Origin: Sphingomonas sp. JC676
GTDB taxonomy: Bacteria > Pseudomonadota > Alphaproteobacteria > Sphingomonadales > Sphingomonadaceae
Direction of reading: 5' to 3'
DNA length: 64,000 nucleotides
Assembly (NCBI RefSeq): GCF_014489075.1
Contig: NZ_JACTGR010000002.1
Span: 186,001-250,000 of the forward strand
Position 1 is the stretch's first letter; every line of letters begins with the position of its first letter. Position numbers and translations under genes: made by a program. Below the pieces are notes generated by a model. The model ran no database searches and was not told where the DNA came from. It saw nothing but the letters and a program-made list of their open reading frames with translations. Of the stretch, positions 1 through 9,290 are shown piece by piece.

Positions 1-1054
1 TGATCCGGCGGCCCGCCGCGCGGATCAATTCGGGATCGGAAAGCAGCGCCCGATGCGCCTCGGCGATTTCGGCGGCGCTGCCGCTACTGCCCTCCAAGGT
101 GCTCGCGACCTCCGCCAGCGCCTTGTCCAGCGCAGCACGCTCCTGCGCCGCCCCGCCGCCGTTCTCAGGCACGTCCTGATCGACCGCCCGCAATTGCAAC
201 ACCCGCCCGATGGCAAGGCCGGGTGAAGCGCAGACCGGACGTCCCGGCTCGACCCGAGCCGCGGCGGGTGCGGCATGCGCCTCCTCGCCGAGCCCCGCGA
301 GGATCAGCTCCGCGACCGCGTCCACCGCCGCGCACGCATCCGGCCCCGAGGCGCGAACAACCACGGTCTCGCCATTCGCGACGCCAAGCCCGAGCAACCC
401 CACCGTGCTCCGCGCATTCGCGGTGCGGTCGCCGCGCACCAGCTCGACCTCGGACAGGAAGGGCCGTAACGCCGCAGCGATGCGCGCAGCCGGACGAGCA
501 TGGATGCCGTGCGCGGCTGCTACGCGCACTTCGCGCTCGTGCTTTTCGTCCTGCGCCGCAACACCGACCGCCGCGCGCGCGCCGCTGCGCAATATGCTGG
601 CAACCGGATCGCCCGCGCCAACCAACCGTCCCACGCGATCCAGCTTCAGTGTGAAGCCGTCATTGGCCACAACCACCGGCGTGATCAGCGCCTTGGCCGC
701 CTCGCCCACCCTATCGAGATCGAAAGCGATCAGCGGATCGCCCGCGGCAACGCGGTCGCCCGCCTTCACCTTCGCTACAAAGCCGCGCCCGCCCAGCGCG
801 ACCGTCTCCAGCCCGATATGCAGCAGCAGCTCCGCACCATTGTCGAGCCGCAGCGTCACTGCATGCGCGCTCGCCGGTACCGAAAGCACCTCGCCAGCCG
901 CCGGCGCGCGCAGCACGCCCTCGATCGGATCGATCGCGAAGCCGTCGCCCATCATTCGCTCGGCGAAGACCGCGTCGGGCACTTCCTCCAGCGGCGCAAG
1001 CCAGCCCGCAAAGGGCGCCACCAGGGTCACGCTGTCGGCCTGCATGCCGCTCAT
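1..1054 (-). CDS. PTS fusion protein IIA(Glc)-HPr-EI, partial (NagF-like)
   Basis: This is the first 351 residues of a multidomain phosphotransferase that passes phosphate from PEP to an incoming sugar, probably N-acetylglucosamine. A crr-like IIA domain fills about residues 10-150, with the phosphorylatable histidine in HIGLETV (H79). An HPr domain follows at about 175-255 with the motif GIHARPAA (H185). The enzyme I N-terminal domain begins near residue 265 and is cut off by the window edge before its active histidine. The start ATG overlaps the stop of the upstream hexosaminidase as ATGA, so the two are translationally coupled. The IIBC permease is presumably just outside the window. Fusions in this order are known from GlcNAc loci of Proteobacteria; the substrate is inferred from the neighbours. 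Confidence 0.88.
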   Translation of the reverse strand, partial: MSGMQADSVTLVAPFAGWLAPLEEVPDAVFAERMMGDGFAIDPIEGVLRAPAAGEVLSVPASAHAVTLRLDNGAELLLHIGLETVALGGRGFVAKVKAGDRVAAGDPLIAFDLDRVGEAAKALITPVVVANDGFTLKLDRVGRLVGAGDPVASILRSGARAAVGVAAQDEKHEREVRVAAAHGIHARPAARIAAALRPFLSEVELVRGDRTANARSTVGLLGLGVANGETVVVRASGPDACAAVDAVAELILAGLGEEAHAAPAAARVEPGRPVCASPGLAIGRVLQLRAVDQDVPENGGGAAQERAALDKALAEVASTLEGSSGSAAEIAEAHRALLSDPELIRAAGRRI

Positions 1055-3318
1055 GGGACCAGCTCGACCGACTCGACCGCCCACATCGGCTCGACGCCTT
1101 TGGCCGTGTAGCTGATGCATAAGGTTTCATTGCCCTGCCGCGGTTCGATCGGCGCGACCAATCGCGTGATCCCCGGATTGCCCACCGCCGGCGCCAGCGG
1201 CAGCACCGCGATCCGCGGTCCCTGGCATGTCCCCGCGCGCACTTCGAATTCGCCTGCGGGCGTCGCCGGCGGAGCGAACTTGATGTGGTTGATGTCGTTG
1301 CCGATCTGGAAGTTGAAGGGGATCTGCCCGACCTCGATCGCGATCTGCTTCGCCCCGCCCACCGGCGCGGCCTCGTAGAGCCAGCACGGATTGAAGATGT
1401 CGGTCAGGAATATCGCGCGCTTGCCGGTGGCGGGATAATCGTCCTCCAGCGCCAGCACGACCTTGTTCGTACAGGTCTTGAGCTCCTCGTCGCCGCGCCG
1501 CCGCACCGCGCGCGCGTCGATCTGCCGCGCGATGGCCGCGCCGGGCACGGCACGGCCATCGACAAATGCCGACGCCTTGAGCGCGCCAGGAAGCTTGAGC
1601 TGGAACGATGCGGTGTAGACCGGCGACTTTGCAGTCACGGCCCTGCCGTCGGTGGTATAGCGCATCTCGAGGCTGGCCTGGTTCGCCAGCGTCACGCCCA
1701 CCGCGCCTTCGCCAGGCTTATAGTCCAGGTCCGCATGCACCTCGAACGCGCTGCTTGCCGATGTCAGCCCCAGGCTGCGCATCCGTTCCATCTGCGGGAT
1801 CACCCGGGTCACGAAATCGGGGAAATTGCGCTCCGCCTCGCGCGACCAGCCGATTTCGGCGACAGCGCTGGCGCGCGGGAAGGTCGCCCATGCCGAGCGC
1901 GCTTCGGTGCGGACATGTTCGGCCCACAGGTTCGCCTGGAGGCCCAGGATATGGTGCTGCTGCTCCGCCGGGATCGCGTCCGGCGCGGGATCGAAAGCAT
2001 AGACCGTCTTCAGGTCGATCAGGTGCCCGCGCCCCGGCGGCTCGGACGGTCCGAAGCCCTGGCGATTGTCGAAATACAGCGTCGGCGCCGGGCTCAGCAC
2101 CGCGTCGTGCCCGGCCTTGGCCGCCGCGATCGCGCCGTCGATCCCGCGCCATGACGTGATCGTCGCGCCCTCGGGCATCCCGCCCTCGAGGATCTCGTCC
2201 CAGCCGATCAGCCGCCGGCCCTTGCCGGTGACGAACTTCTCGATCCGATGGACGAACCAGCTCTGCAGCGCAGTCTCGTCCTTGATGCCGAGCGCCTTCA
2301 TCTGGGCCTGGATCGTCGGCGAGGCCTTCCACTGGTCCTTCACCGCCTCGTCGCCGCCGACATGGATGTACTTCGACGGGAACAGCGCGATCACTTCCCC
2401 CAGCACGTCCTCGAGAAAGCCGAAAGTGCGGTCGTCGACATTGTAGAGCCAGGGAAACACGCCCCAGTCGCTCTCCGTCCCCGGTGGGATCGGCGTGCCG
2501 GTGCCGAGCCAGGAATAAGCGCGGATCGCCGCCAGCGCGTGCCCCGGCATCTCGATCTCTGGCACGATCGTCACGTTGCGCTTCGCTGCATAGGCGATGA
2601 CCGCGCGGATCTCGTCCTGCGTGTAGAAACCGCCCACTTTGGGCAGCGGCGGGGCTCCCGGCGCGATGGCCGGCGAACGCCAGCCCGAAACCTCGGTAAG
2701 CTTCGGATATTTCTTGATCTCGATCCGCCAGCCCTGATCGTCGACCAGATGCCAGTGCAGCGTGTTGAGCTTGTTGACCGCCATCCAGTCGATCAGCTTC
2801 CGCACATAGTCCGCCGACTGGAAATGCCGCGCGCTGTCGAGCATCAGCCCGCGCCAGTGGAAGCGCGGCGTGTCGCTGACGGCGAAGCCCGGCACGGTCA
2901 CCGCCCCCTGCCCCGCCGTCTGGGTCATCGCCTGCCACAGGGTCACCGCGCCATAGAGCAGCCCGGCATCGTCGCCCGCGATGATCGTCGCGCCAGCGCT
3001 GGTCACCTCGAGCCGATAGGATTCCGCGTCCCCCGTCGGTGCCCGGCGGAACCGGATCGCCGGCCCCTTGGCGCTCGCCCCGATCGGCGGCGCGAACCCC
3101 CGCGAGCCCCTCACCAGCGCCGCCAGGCGTTCTGCCGCGTTCCGCGCGCCTTTATCGTCGCTCGCCGCCACGATCGCCGTCGCCGGCCCGATCCGGAACG
3201 CGCCCTCGGCTTCCTTCAGCTCGACGGGAACCGGCAGCAGCTTCGGCAATTGGGCGGCCGCGGGCGTGGAGGGAAGCGCCACCAGCAGCGCGATGAGCAG
3301 ATGTCGGTAAGACTTCAC
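1051..3318 (-). CDS. Beta-N-acetylhexosaminidase, GH20, exported
   Basis: This 755-aa glycoside hydrolase family 20 enzyme removes terminal GlcNAc from chitooligosaccharides or glycans in the periplasm. I chose the GTG at 3318 because a GAGGGG ribosome site precedes it and a clean signal peptide follows (VKSYRHLL, then a hydrophobic run ending TPAAA). A GH20b-like N-domain leads into the barrel, with the catalytic Asp-Glu pair in HVGGDE (D323/E324). A C-terminal beta-rich region (about residues 530-755) resembles the chitobiase/hexosaminidase C-domain and contains several cysteines. It lies downstream of the TonB receptor behind a terminator-like hairpin and is coupled to the PTS fusion. An in-frame ATG at 3375 also exists but would put the signal peptide inside the protein. 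Confidence 0.92.
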   Translation of the reverse strand: MKSYRHLLIALLVALPSTPAAAQLPKLLPVPVELKEAEGAFRIGPATAIVAASDDKGARNAAERLAALVRGSRGFAPPIGASAKGPAIRFRRAPTGDAESYRLEVTSAGATIIAGDDAGLLYGAVTLWQAMTQTAGQGAVTVPGFAVSDTPRFHWRGLMLDSARHFQSADYVRKLIDWMAVNKLNTLHWHLVDDQGWRIEIKKYPKLTEVSGWRSPAIAPGAPPLPKVGGFYTQDEIRAVIAYAAKRNVTIVPEIEMPGHALAAIRAYSWLGTGTPIPPGTESDWGVFPWLYNVDDRTFGFLEDVLGEVIALFPSKYIHVGGDEAVKDQWKASPTIQAQMKALGIKDETALQSWFVHRIEKFVTGKGRRLIGWDEILEGGMPEGATITSWRGIDGAIAAAKAGHDAVLSPAPTLYFDNRQGFGPSEPPGRGHLIDLKTVYAFDPAPDAIPAEQQHHILGLQANLWAEHVRTEARSAWATFPRASAVAEIGWSREAERNFPDFVTRVIPQMERMRSLGLTSASSAFEVHADLDYKPGEGAVGVTLANQASLEMRYTTDGRAVTAKSPVYTASFQLKLPGALKASAFVDGRAVPGAAIARQIDARAVRRRGDEELKTCTNKVVLALEDDYPATGKRAIFLTDIFNPCWLYEAAPVGGAKQIAIEVGQIPFNFQIGNDINHIKFAPPATPAGEFEVRAGTCQGPRIAVLPLAPAVGNPGITRLVAPIEPRQGNETLCISYTAKGVEPMWAVESVELVP

Positions 3319-3383
3319 GCGGTCACATCCCCTCGGTCGAGCGGGCGCCAGCTTATGCGCAAACGCGGCTGGCACAAAAGAAA

Positions 3384-3428
3384 TGGGCGGCGGAAGAAGG
3401 GAGCATGCTTCCCCGATTCCGCCGCCCA
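3384..3428 (-). terminator. Hairpin terminator after the TonB receptor gene
   Basis: A perfect 12-bp stem (3384-3395 with 3417-3428) encloses a second small inverted repeat. Read on the minus strand it is followed by a T-rich stretch (ATTTCTTTT). It lies between the receptor stop and the hexosaminidase start, so it should cut receptor mRNA or allow only partial read-through into the hexosaminidase-PTS genes. Confidence 0.65.
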
Positions 3429-3448
3429 GTCACGCCTCTGGGTGAGGA

Positions 3449-6127
3449 TCAGAAGTTGACGTTGATGGTCGCGAGCGCCTTGCGGCCGGTCTTGTAGATC
3501 CCGCGCGGCAGGCGCGGCGTGTTGGCATAGGCATAATATTGGCTGTCGGTCAGGTTCATGCCCGAGAGGGTGAGCCCGATTTCCTTGGTGAAGTTGTACG
3601 TCGCCGACACGTCCACATTGGCGGTGTCGCGGACGTACATCTGGTCACCACGGTCGACGCCGGTGAAGTATTTGGAGCGCCAGGTATAGGTCGCGCGAAG
3701 CGCCACCGGGCCGCTCTCGAAGAACGGGCTCAGGCTGGCCTGGTGCCGCGAATTATACGGCAGGTCGGCGCCGGTGCTCGCATGGCCATCCGAATAGGTA
3801 TAGTTGGCGAGCAGGCCGAGGCCGAAGGGCAGGCTCTGCTGATAGGCGATGGCGAAGCCCTTCACCTCGGCCGAACCCGCGTTGAACGGGCGGCTGATCT
3901 GATAGGTCGTCACCATGTTCTGCGACGCGTTGAAATGCTGCTCCGGCGCAGTCTGCGTCAGGATGTAGTTGCTGATGTCCTTGTAGAACACTTCGCCCGA
4001 CAGGATCGCGTGCGGCGCCAGATACCATTCGAGCGACGCGTTGAAGTTGTTCGACTTGTACGGCTTCAGATCCGGGTTGCCGCCGCCACCGGTGAGGATC
4101 TGGTCGGAGAGCCAGAAATAGTTGGTTTCATCGGCATAGTTCGGGCGGGCGATCACCTGCGCCGCGGCGAAGCGGAAGATGAGGTCCTTCTTCACATCGG
4201 CGATGATGTTCACGCTCGGTAGGACATTGTCGTAGCTGCTCTTGGTCGTCTGCCACACCCAGTCGGCCTGCGCGTTGCAGGTCGCGCCCGGCTTGCAGAC
4301 ATAGCCCGCGCTGTCGGTGGAGGTGTGGACATAGCGCACGCCGAAATTGCCCCGGAAGCCGCCGGCGTCGAAGTTCGCCTGGGCATAGGCGGCGTGGATC
4401 TGTTCCTTGATGTCCCAGTTGCCCGCGGTGAACTCGGACGCAGCGAACTTGGACGGAGTCGGCAGGTTCGGACGGCCCTGCACATAATCCACCATCGAGT
4501 TGCCGTCGATGATGAAGCGGCCGGCCATCTGATCGTTGATGCCGTCAAAGCCCGTCAGATAGTTGTCGGCGACGGTGCTGGTGTTGAAAGCGCTCGCCGG
4601 CTGGGTAAAGCCGTTGGCGCCGGCAAGCGCGACGCCCTCATATTCCTGGCCGGTCTCGTGCTTGCGATACTTGTAGCCCACCTGGATACGCTTCAGCACG
4701 CCGTCGAACTTCAGGCCGAAGTCCGCCTGGGCATAGCGCTCCTTGTCGGTGGTCGGCTTGTCGACCAGGTTGCCGCTCCAGCCGGAGTCGGTGACGAAGG
4801 CCGCCGGATTGCCGAGTACGTTGCTGCCATAGCTGATGCTGCCGGGCTTGCCGGGCGCGCCGCTGATGTCGACGGTGTAGTCGGCCCAGTTGAGGAACTC
4901 GAGGAACACCTGCTTCTTGGTGCCGCCGTCCGCGTCCGAGATGCCGCCCTCGACATTGAGGTCCCACTTCACATCGTCCCAGCCGATCTGGCCGTGGAAG
5001 GTCTGCGAGTGCATCTCGGCGACGCGATACTGGGCGTCGAGCACCGAGAGCGCGTTGTGGAAGGTCGCCTTGGTGACCACGCCATTGTCGACGGTCAGGC
5101 CCGTCAGCGACCCGGCGCTGTTCCAGACATTGCCCGGAAAGGCGTACATCGACTGGTTGAGATTGTCATAGGTCGCGTCGATGCGCAGCCAATCGGCGGT
5201 GACCGTCAGCTGGTCGACCGGCTTCCACTGCGCGGTGGCCGAATAGGTCAGGCGCTCGCGATCCTGCGCGAAATAGGAGGTGCCGAACGCGTTCGGGAAC
5301 TTGGCGTTCGGATTTGCGGTGAGCGTGGTCGCGCAGGTGCCGGTGCAGTTGCCCGTGGTGATCGAGCTGGTGCCCGCATCATTCACGCCATTCCAGAAAT
5401 TGGCGCTGATCGTGCCATAGGCCTCGAGCCCGTCGCGGCGCAGCTGGTCCTTGGAGCGCTGGAACGAGCCGAGCAGGCCGAAGGTACCGGAATCGTTGCG
5501 CCAACTGACCAGCGCCGAGCCCTGGATGTCGCCCTTTTCCGAACGGTCATTGTAGAGATAGCCGAGCGAGCTGGCGACCACAAAGTTCTTGAGCTCCAGC
5601 GGCTTGCGGGTGAGTACGTTCACGGTGCCGCCGATCGAGCCTTCGTCGATGCGCGGCTCGGGCGACTTGTAGACGTCGACCCGGTTGACGAGCTGCGGTG
5701 CAAGCAGCGCGTAGTTGAAGGTGCGGCCCGGATTGTCGAGGATGAACCAGTCGGCCGAGGCGACCGTCTGGCCGTTGAGCAGGGTGCGGTTGAGCGCCGG
5801 ATCGGTGCCGAGGATCGAGACCTTCTCGCCCTGGCCGAACTGGCGGTCGACGGTCACGCCCGGAACCAGTGTCAGCGCTTCGGCGACATTGGTGTTGGGG
5901 AACTTGCCGACATCCTCGGCCGTGATCGAATCGACGATCGCATTGGCATTGCGCTTGGTCTCGATCGACTGGGCGAGCGATGCGCGGAAGCCGGTGACGA
6001 CGATCTCGTCGCCGTCCTGGGACTCCGCAGTCTGCGCCGCGTCAGCGCCTTGGCTTTGCGCATGCGCCGCACTGGCGAACAGCGCCACGCTGCTGGCGGT
6101 GCCGATGAGTAGTGCCCGAATCCCCAT
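3449..6127 (-). CDS. TonB-dependent receptor, probable chitooligosaccharide uptake
   Basis: This 892-aa outer-membrane receptor has a signal peptide (MGIRALL to AAHAQ), a TonB box (DEIVVTG), a plug domain (about residues 45-170) and a beta-barrel ending in phenylalanine (TINVNF), as expected for Bam insertion. The ATG at 6127 has an AAGGGG site 8 nt upstream; an in-frame ATG 65 codons earlier would cross the operator region. It belongs to the large oligosaccharide-uptake branch common in sphingomonads and Xanthomonas. The substrate is inferred from the divergent GntR-nagB-nagA genes, the downstream hexosaminidase, and the NagQ-like box 42 bp upstream of the start. Confidence 0.92.
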   Translation of the reverse strand: MGIRALLIGTASSVALFASAAHAQSQGADAAQTAESQDGDEIVVTGFRASLAQSIETKRNANAIVDSITAEDVGKFPNTNVAEALTLVPGVTVDRQFGQGEKVSILGTDPALNRTLLNGQTVASADWFILDNPGRTFNYALLAPQLVNRVDVYKSPEPRIDEGSIGGTVNVLTRKPLELKNFVVASSLGYLYNDRSEKGDIQGSALVSWRNDSGTFGLLGSFQRSKDQLRRDGLEAYGTISANFWNGVNDAGTSSITTGNCTGTCATTLTANPNAKFPNAFGTSYFAQDRERLTYSATAQWKPVDQLTVTADWLRIDATYDNLNQSMYAFPGNVWNSAGSLTGLTVDNGVVTKATFHNALSVLDAQYRVAEMHSQTFHGQIGWDDVKWDLNVEGGISDADGGTKKQVFLEFLNWADYTVDISGAPGKPGSISYGSNVLGNPAAFVTDSGWSGNLVDKPTTDKERYAQADFGLKFDGVLKRIQVGYKYRKHETGQEYEGVALAGANGFTQPASAFNTSTVADNYLTGFDGINDQMAGRFIIDGNSMVDYVQGRPNLPTPSKFAASEFTAGNWDIKEQIHAAYAQANFDAGGFRGNFGVRYVHTSTDSAGYVCKPGATCNAQADWVWQTTKSSYDNVLPSVNIIADVKKDLIFRFAAAQVIARPNYADETNYFWLSDQILTGGGGNPDLKPYKSNNFNASLEWYLAPHAILSGEVFYKDISNYILTQTAPEQHFNASQNMVTTYQISRPFNAGSAEVKGFAIAYQQSLPFGLGLLANYTYSDGHASTGADLPYNSRHQASLSPFFESGPVALRATYTWRSKYFTGVDRGDQMYVRDTANVDVSATYNFTKEIGLTLSGMNLTDSQYYAYANTPRLPRGIYKTGRKALATINVNF

Positions 6128-6168
6128 GATCCATCCCCTTAGATGATCCCTGTGGTATGCACTATGTC

Positions 6169-6186
6169 TGTACCAGTTGCATACCA
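6169..6186 (-). promoter_or_regulatory. NagQ-like operator box upstream of the TonB receptor
   Basis: On the minus strand this reads TGGTATG, four bases, TGGTACA: a tandem repeat with the 11-bp period of a NagQ box (TGGTATT-N4-TGGTATT, as I recall it from Xanthomonas). It also forms the right arm of a 9-bp perfect inverted repeat (6153-6161 with 6178-6186). The site lies 42 bp upstream of the receptor ATG, where a repressor would block transcription. Confidence 0.6.
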
Positions 6187-6275
6187 ATGCATGAACCATC
6201 TGCCAGACCAATTCTGGCGTCAAGAGGGATTCTTTCAACAATGTGACGGCGGAGTGAAATTTTTTTACTGACAAC

Positions 6276-6293
6276 TGGTATTCCATTGGTATT
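6276..6293 (+). promoter_or_regulatory. NagQ-like operator box upstream of the GntR gene
   Basis: The sequence is TGGTATT, CCAT, TGGTATT, an exact fit to the TGGTATT-N4-TGGTATT pattern I recall for the GntR-type GlcNAc repressor NagQ. It lies 43 bp upstream of the GntR start, so the regulator probably controls its own operon as well as the divergent receptor. Confidence 0.68.
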
Positions 6294-6335
6294 AGTGTTG
6301 CGTCGGGCGACGACAAGCCCAATGGTGGAGCCGAG

Positions 6336-7079
6336 ATGCCGCTGCTGGCCGAAAGAATTAAACCCCTGGACGGGTCTGGTGGCGGTCCGCTGTATCGGCG
6401 GCTCGAAGATGCGTTGCGCGAGGCGCTGCGCGATCAGGTGCTCAAGCCCAATGAGGCGCTGCCGCCCGAGCGCGATCTCGCCGCGGACCTCTCGGTATCG
6501 CGGATCACGCTGCGCAAGGCGCTCGATACTTTGGTCGACGAAGGACTGCTGGTGCGCCGCCACGGCGCGGGCACTTTCGTCGCCGGCCGCGTCGAGAAGC
6601 AGTTCGCCAAGCTTTCCTCCTTCTCCGAAGACATGGCCGCGCGCGGGCGCAGCGTGCGCAGCGAATGGCTGAGCCGCACCGAAGGCGCCGTCACGCCCGA
6701 CGAGGCGCTGACGCTGGGCCTCAGCCCCGGCGCCGCGGTCTATCGCTTCAATCGCGTCCGCTACGCCGACGATGTCGCGATGGCGCTTGAATATGCCACG
6801 ATCCCGGGCTTCGGCTTCGAGGACATGGAAACTGTCGGATCCTCGCTTTATGCCGCGCTCGAAGCGGCGGGGAATCGCCCGGTGCGCGCGCTCCAGCGGC
6901 TGCGCGCGGTGCTGTTCAACGCCGAGCAGGCCAAGTTGCTCGGGATCGAAGCGGGCGCTCCGGGGCTTTATATCGAGCGGCGCGGCTTTCTCGCCGATGG
7001 GCGCGTGATCGAGGCGACGCAGAGCTGGTACCGCGGCGATGCCTATGACTTCGTCGCCGAACTGGACACGCGAGGCTGA
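6336..7079 (+). CDS. nagQ: GntR/HutC-family regulator, NagQ-like
   Basis: This 247-aa transcription factor has an N-terminal GntR winged helix (about residues 18-85; LPPERDLA, SRITLRKAL, GAGTFVAG) and a C-terminal UTRA ligand domain (about 100-240). UTRA-type GntR proteins next to nag genes usually sense phosphorylated amino sugars such as GlcN6P or GlcNAc6P and repress uptake and catabolism genes. The ATG has a GGAG seven bases upstream. The stop is followed four bases later by the start of the deaminase gene, so it is the first gene of nagQ-nagB2-nagA. Two matching operator boxes lie in the divergent promoter region. The assignment to NagQ rests on context and box match. Confidence 0.85.
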   Translation: MPLLAERIKPLDGSGGGPLYRRLEDALREALRDQVLKPNEALPPERDLAADLSVSRITLRKALDTLVDEGLLVRRHGAGTFVAGRVEKQFAKLSSFSEDMAARGRSVRSEWLSRTEGAVTPDEALTLGLSPGAAVYRFNRVRYADDVAMALEYATIPGFGFEDMETVGSSLYAALEAAGNRPVRALQRLRAVLFNAEQAKLLGIEAGAPGLYIERRGFLADGRVIEATQSWYRGDAYDFVAELDTRG

Positions 7080-7083
7080 ATCG

Positions 7084-8115
7084 ATGGCCGATCCGCAATC
7101 GACCCGGATGTTCCAGGAAGCGGCCGACGCTGCCAACGCTGTCGAGCGCCAGCTCGCGGCCAATGCCGAAGCCGTGGCCACCCTCGCCGCCGAGCTGCGC
7201 GCCGAACATCCGCGCGGCGTGCTTACCTGCGCGCGCGGCAGCTCGGATCATGCCGCGACCTTCGCCAAATATCTGATCGAGACACGACTCGGCGTGCTGA
7301 CCACCTCCGCGGCGCCCTCGATCTCGTCGGTCTATGGCACCGCCACCGATTTCTCCGGCATGCTCGCGATCGGCATCTCGCAATCGGGCAAGAGCCCCGA
7401 CATCCTCGCCGCGATGCGCGCTGCGAAAGAGGGCGGCGCCCGCACGCTCGCTTTGGTCAATGTCATGGATTCGCCGCTCGCCGCGGAGGCCGACCTCACC
7501 CTGCCGCTCAATGCGGGTCCCGAGCTCAGCGTCGCCGCGACAAAATCCTATATCGCCAGCCTCGCCGGTCTGCTCCACCTCGTCGCGCGCTGGGCCGACG
7601 ATACTGAGCTGCTCGACGCGGTCCTGGCCTCCCCCGCTTTGCTCCGCGCGGCGTGGGAATGCGACTGGTCGCCACTAGTGGAACGGCTGCGGAACGCACG
7701 CGGCCTCTATGTGATCGGACGTGGCGTCGGCTTCGGCATCGCCCAGGAAGCCGCGCTCAAGTTCAAGGAGACCTGCGGCCTTCATGCCGAGGCGTTCAGC
7801 GCCGCCGAGGTTCGCCACGGCCCGATGGCGCTGGTCGGCCCTGACTTTCCTTTGCTTGTCTTCCGCCAGGGCGACGAGACCGCCGACGGCGTCGACGAAC
7901 TGGTCGCCGATGTGCTCGTACGCGGTGGCGAAGTGCTGGTCAGCGGCGGCGAGGTCGCCGGCGCGATCCAGCTCCCGCATCCCGCCGCACATCCCGCGAT
8001 CGAACCGATGCTGCAGATCCAGGCCTTTTACCGCGCAGTAAATGCGCTATCGCTCAAACGCGGCTTCGATCCCGATCGCCCGCCCAGCCTTGCGAAAGTG
8101 ACCGAGACCGTCTGA
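7084..8115 (+). CDS. Glucosamine-6-phosphate deaminase, SIS type (NagB-II)
   Basis: This 343-aa protein carries two SIS sugar-isomerase domains and no glutaminase domain, the form found in NagB-II deaminases, which convert GlcN6P to fructose-6-P and ammonia. Visible SIS motifs are ARGSSDHAA and ISQSGKSPD in the first domain, and GRGVGFGIAQEAALKFKE and EVRHGPMAL in the second. The last resembles the isomerase domain of GlmS, from which this family differs by lacking the amidotransferase half. I chose the ATG at 7084, four bases after the regulator stop. Its stop overlaps the nagA start by one base (TGATG). Confidence 0.9.
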   Translation: MADPQSTRMFQEAADAANAVERQLAANAEAVATLAAELRAEHPRGVLTCARGSSDHAATFAKYLIETRLGVLTTSAAPSISSVYGTATDFSGMLAIGISQSGKSPDILAAMRAAKEGGARTLALVNVMDSPLAAEADLTLPLNAGPELSVAATKSYIASLAGLLHLVARWADDTELLDAVLASPALLRAAWECDWSPLVERLRNARGLYVIGRGVGFGIAQEAALKFKETCGLHAEAFSAAEVRHGPMALVGPDFPLLVFRQGDETADGVDELVADVLVRGGEVLVSGGEVAGAIQLPHPAAHPAIEPMLQIQAFYRAVNALSLKRGFDPDRPPSLAKVTETV

Positions 8116-9290
8116 TGGCCAGTGCTTTCGTCAATGGCCGCGTCCTGCTCGCGGAAGGCTTTCGCAACGATGTGGCGGTGGTGGTCGAGAGTGGCCGCAT
8201 CGCGGCGATCGTGCCCGCGGCCGACGTTCCGGCGAATGCAGTGCGCCACGATCTGGCCGGGCAGATGCTCGTGCCGGGCTTTGTCGACACCCAGGTCAAT
8301 GGCGGCGGCGGCGTCCTGTTCAACGACGCGCCGACCCTCGACGGCATCGCCGCGATCGGCGCCGCGCACCGGCGCTTCGGCACCACCGGCTTCCTGCCGA
8401 CCCTGATCAGCGACGATATGTCGGTGGTCCGCCGCGCCGTCGCCGCGGTCGATGCGGCGATCGAGGCCGGCGTCCCGGGCGTGCTCGGCATCCATATCGA
8501 GGGCCCGTTCCTTAATCTCGATCGCCGCGGCATCCATCTTCCCGAGAAGATCCGCCGCATCGACGAAGAGAGCCTGGGCGTGCTCACCTCGCTCAAGCGC
8601 GGCCGCACCCTGGTGACGCTCGCGCCCGAACAGACCTCGCCCGAGATCATCGCCCGCCTGGTCGACGCCGGCGTGATCATCGCCGCCGGCCACAGCAACG
8701 CCACCTATGAGCAGGCGATCGCGGCGATGCGGGCAGGCCTCACCGGCATCACGCACTTGTTCAATGCGATGTCGCCGCTCACCTCGCGCGCGCCTGGTCT
8801 GGTCGGCGCCACGCTCGAGCAGGATGCGCTGGTCGCCGGCATCATCGTCGATGGCCACCATGTCAGCCCGGTCACGCTCAAGCTCGCTTTGCGCTGCAAA
8901 CCGGTCCAGTCGCTGATGCTGGTGACCGATGCGATGCCCTCGGTCGGCAGTTCGGCGAGCGAGTTCACGCTGCAAGGCCGCCGCATCCTCGTCCAGGGTG
9001 GCACCTGCACCGATGCCGACGGCACCCTCGCCGGCTCGAATCTCGACATGGCGTCGGCGGTGCGCAACGCCGTCGCGATGCTAGGCGCCCCGCTGGAGGC
9101 CGCGGTGGCCATGGCGAGTCACTCTCCCGCCGCTTTCCTGCGCCTCGGCTCTGATCACGGCCGCATCGCGCCGGGCTACAGCGCCGATCTGGTCGCGCTC
9201 GACGATTCGCTCCATGTCACCGGCACCTGGATCGCGGGCATAGGCGATCGCGATGCGGAACCTGCCATGCCGTCCGCGGCTTCTGCCTGA
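8115..9290 (+). CDS. nagA: N-acetylglucosamine-6-phosphate deacetylase
   Basis: This 391-aa amidohydrolase removes acetate from GlcNAc6P to give GlcN6P for the deaminase encoded just upstream. Family motifs are all present: the first metal region (VPGFVDTQVNGGGG), the metal-binding glutamate in HIEGPFL, the histidines in AGHSNATYEQ and THLFNAMSPL, DGHHVSP, and the catalytic aspartate in VTDAMPSVG. Length is normal for NagA. It is translationally coupled to the gene before it, and the next small gene starts on the base after its stop, so it is internal to a single operon. Confidence 0.96.
   Translation: MASAFVNGRVLLAEGFRNDVAVVVESGRIAAIVPAADVPANAVRHDLAGQMLVPGFVDTQVNGGGGVLFNDAPTLDGIAAIGAAHRRFGTTGFLPTLISDDMSVVRRAVAAVDAAIEAGVPGVLGIHIEGPFLNLDRRGIHLPEKIRRIDEESLGVLTSLKRGRTLVTLAPEQTSPEIIARLVDAGVIIAAGHSNATYEQAIAAMRAGLTGITHLFNAMSPLTSRAPGLVGATLEQDALVAGIIVDGHHVSPVTLKLALRCKPVQSLMLVTDAMPSVGSSASEFTLQGRRILVQGGTCTDADGTLAGSNLDMASAVRNAVAMLGAPLEAAVAMASHSPAAFLRLGSDHGRIAPGYSADLVALDDSLHVTGTWIAGIGDRDAEPAMPSAASA

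Noticed and set aside
3319..3375. An earlier ATG for the hexosaminidase
   Set aside because: It would place the signal peptide 20 residues inside the protein; the GTG with GAGGGG fits better.
4325..6112. A 595-codon frame antisense to the TonB receptor
   Set aside because: The receptor has a signal peptide, TonB box and barrel C-terminus; the antisense frame has none of its own features.
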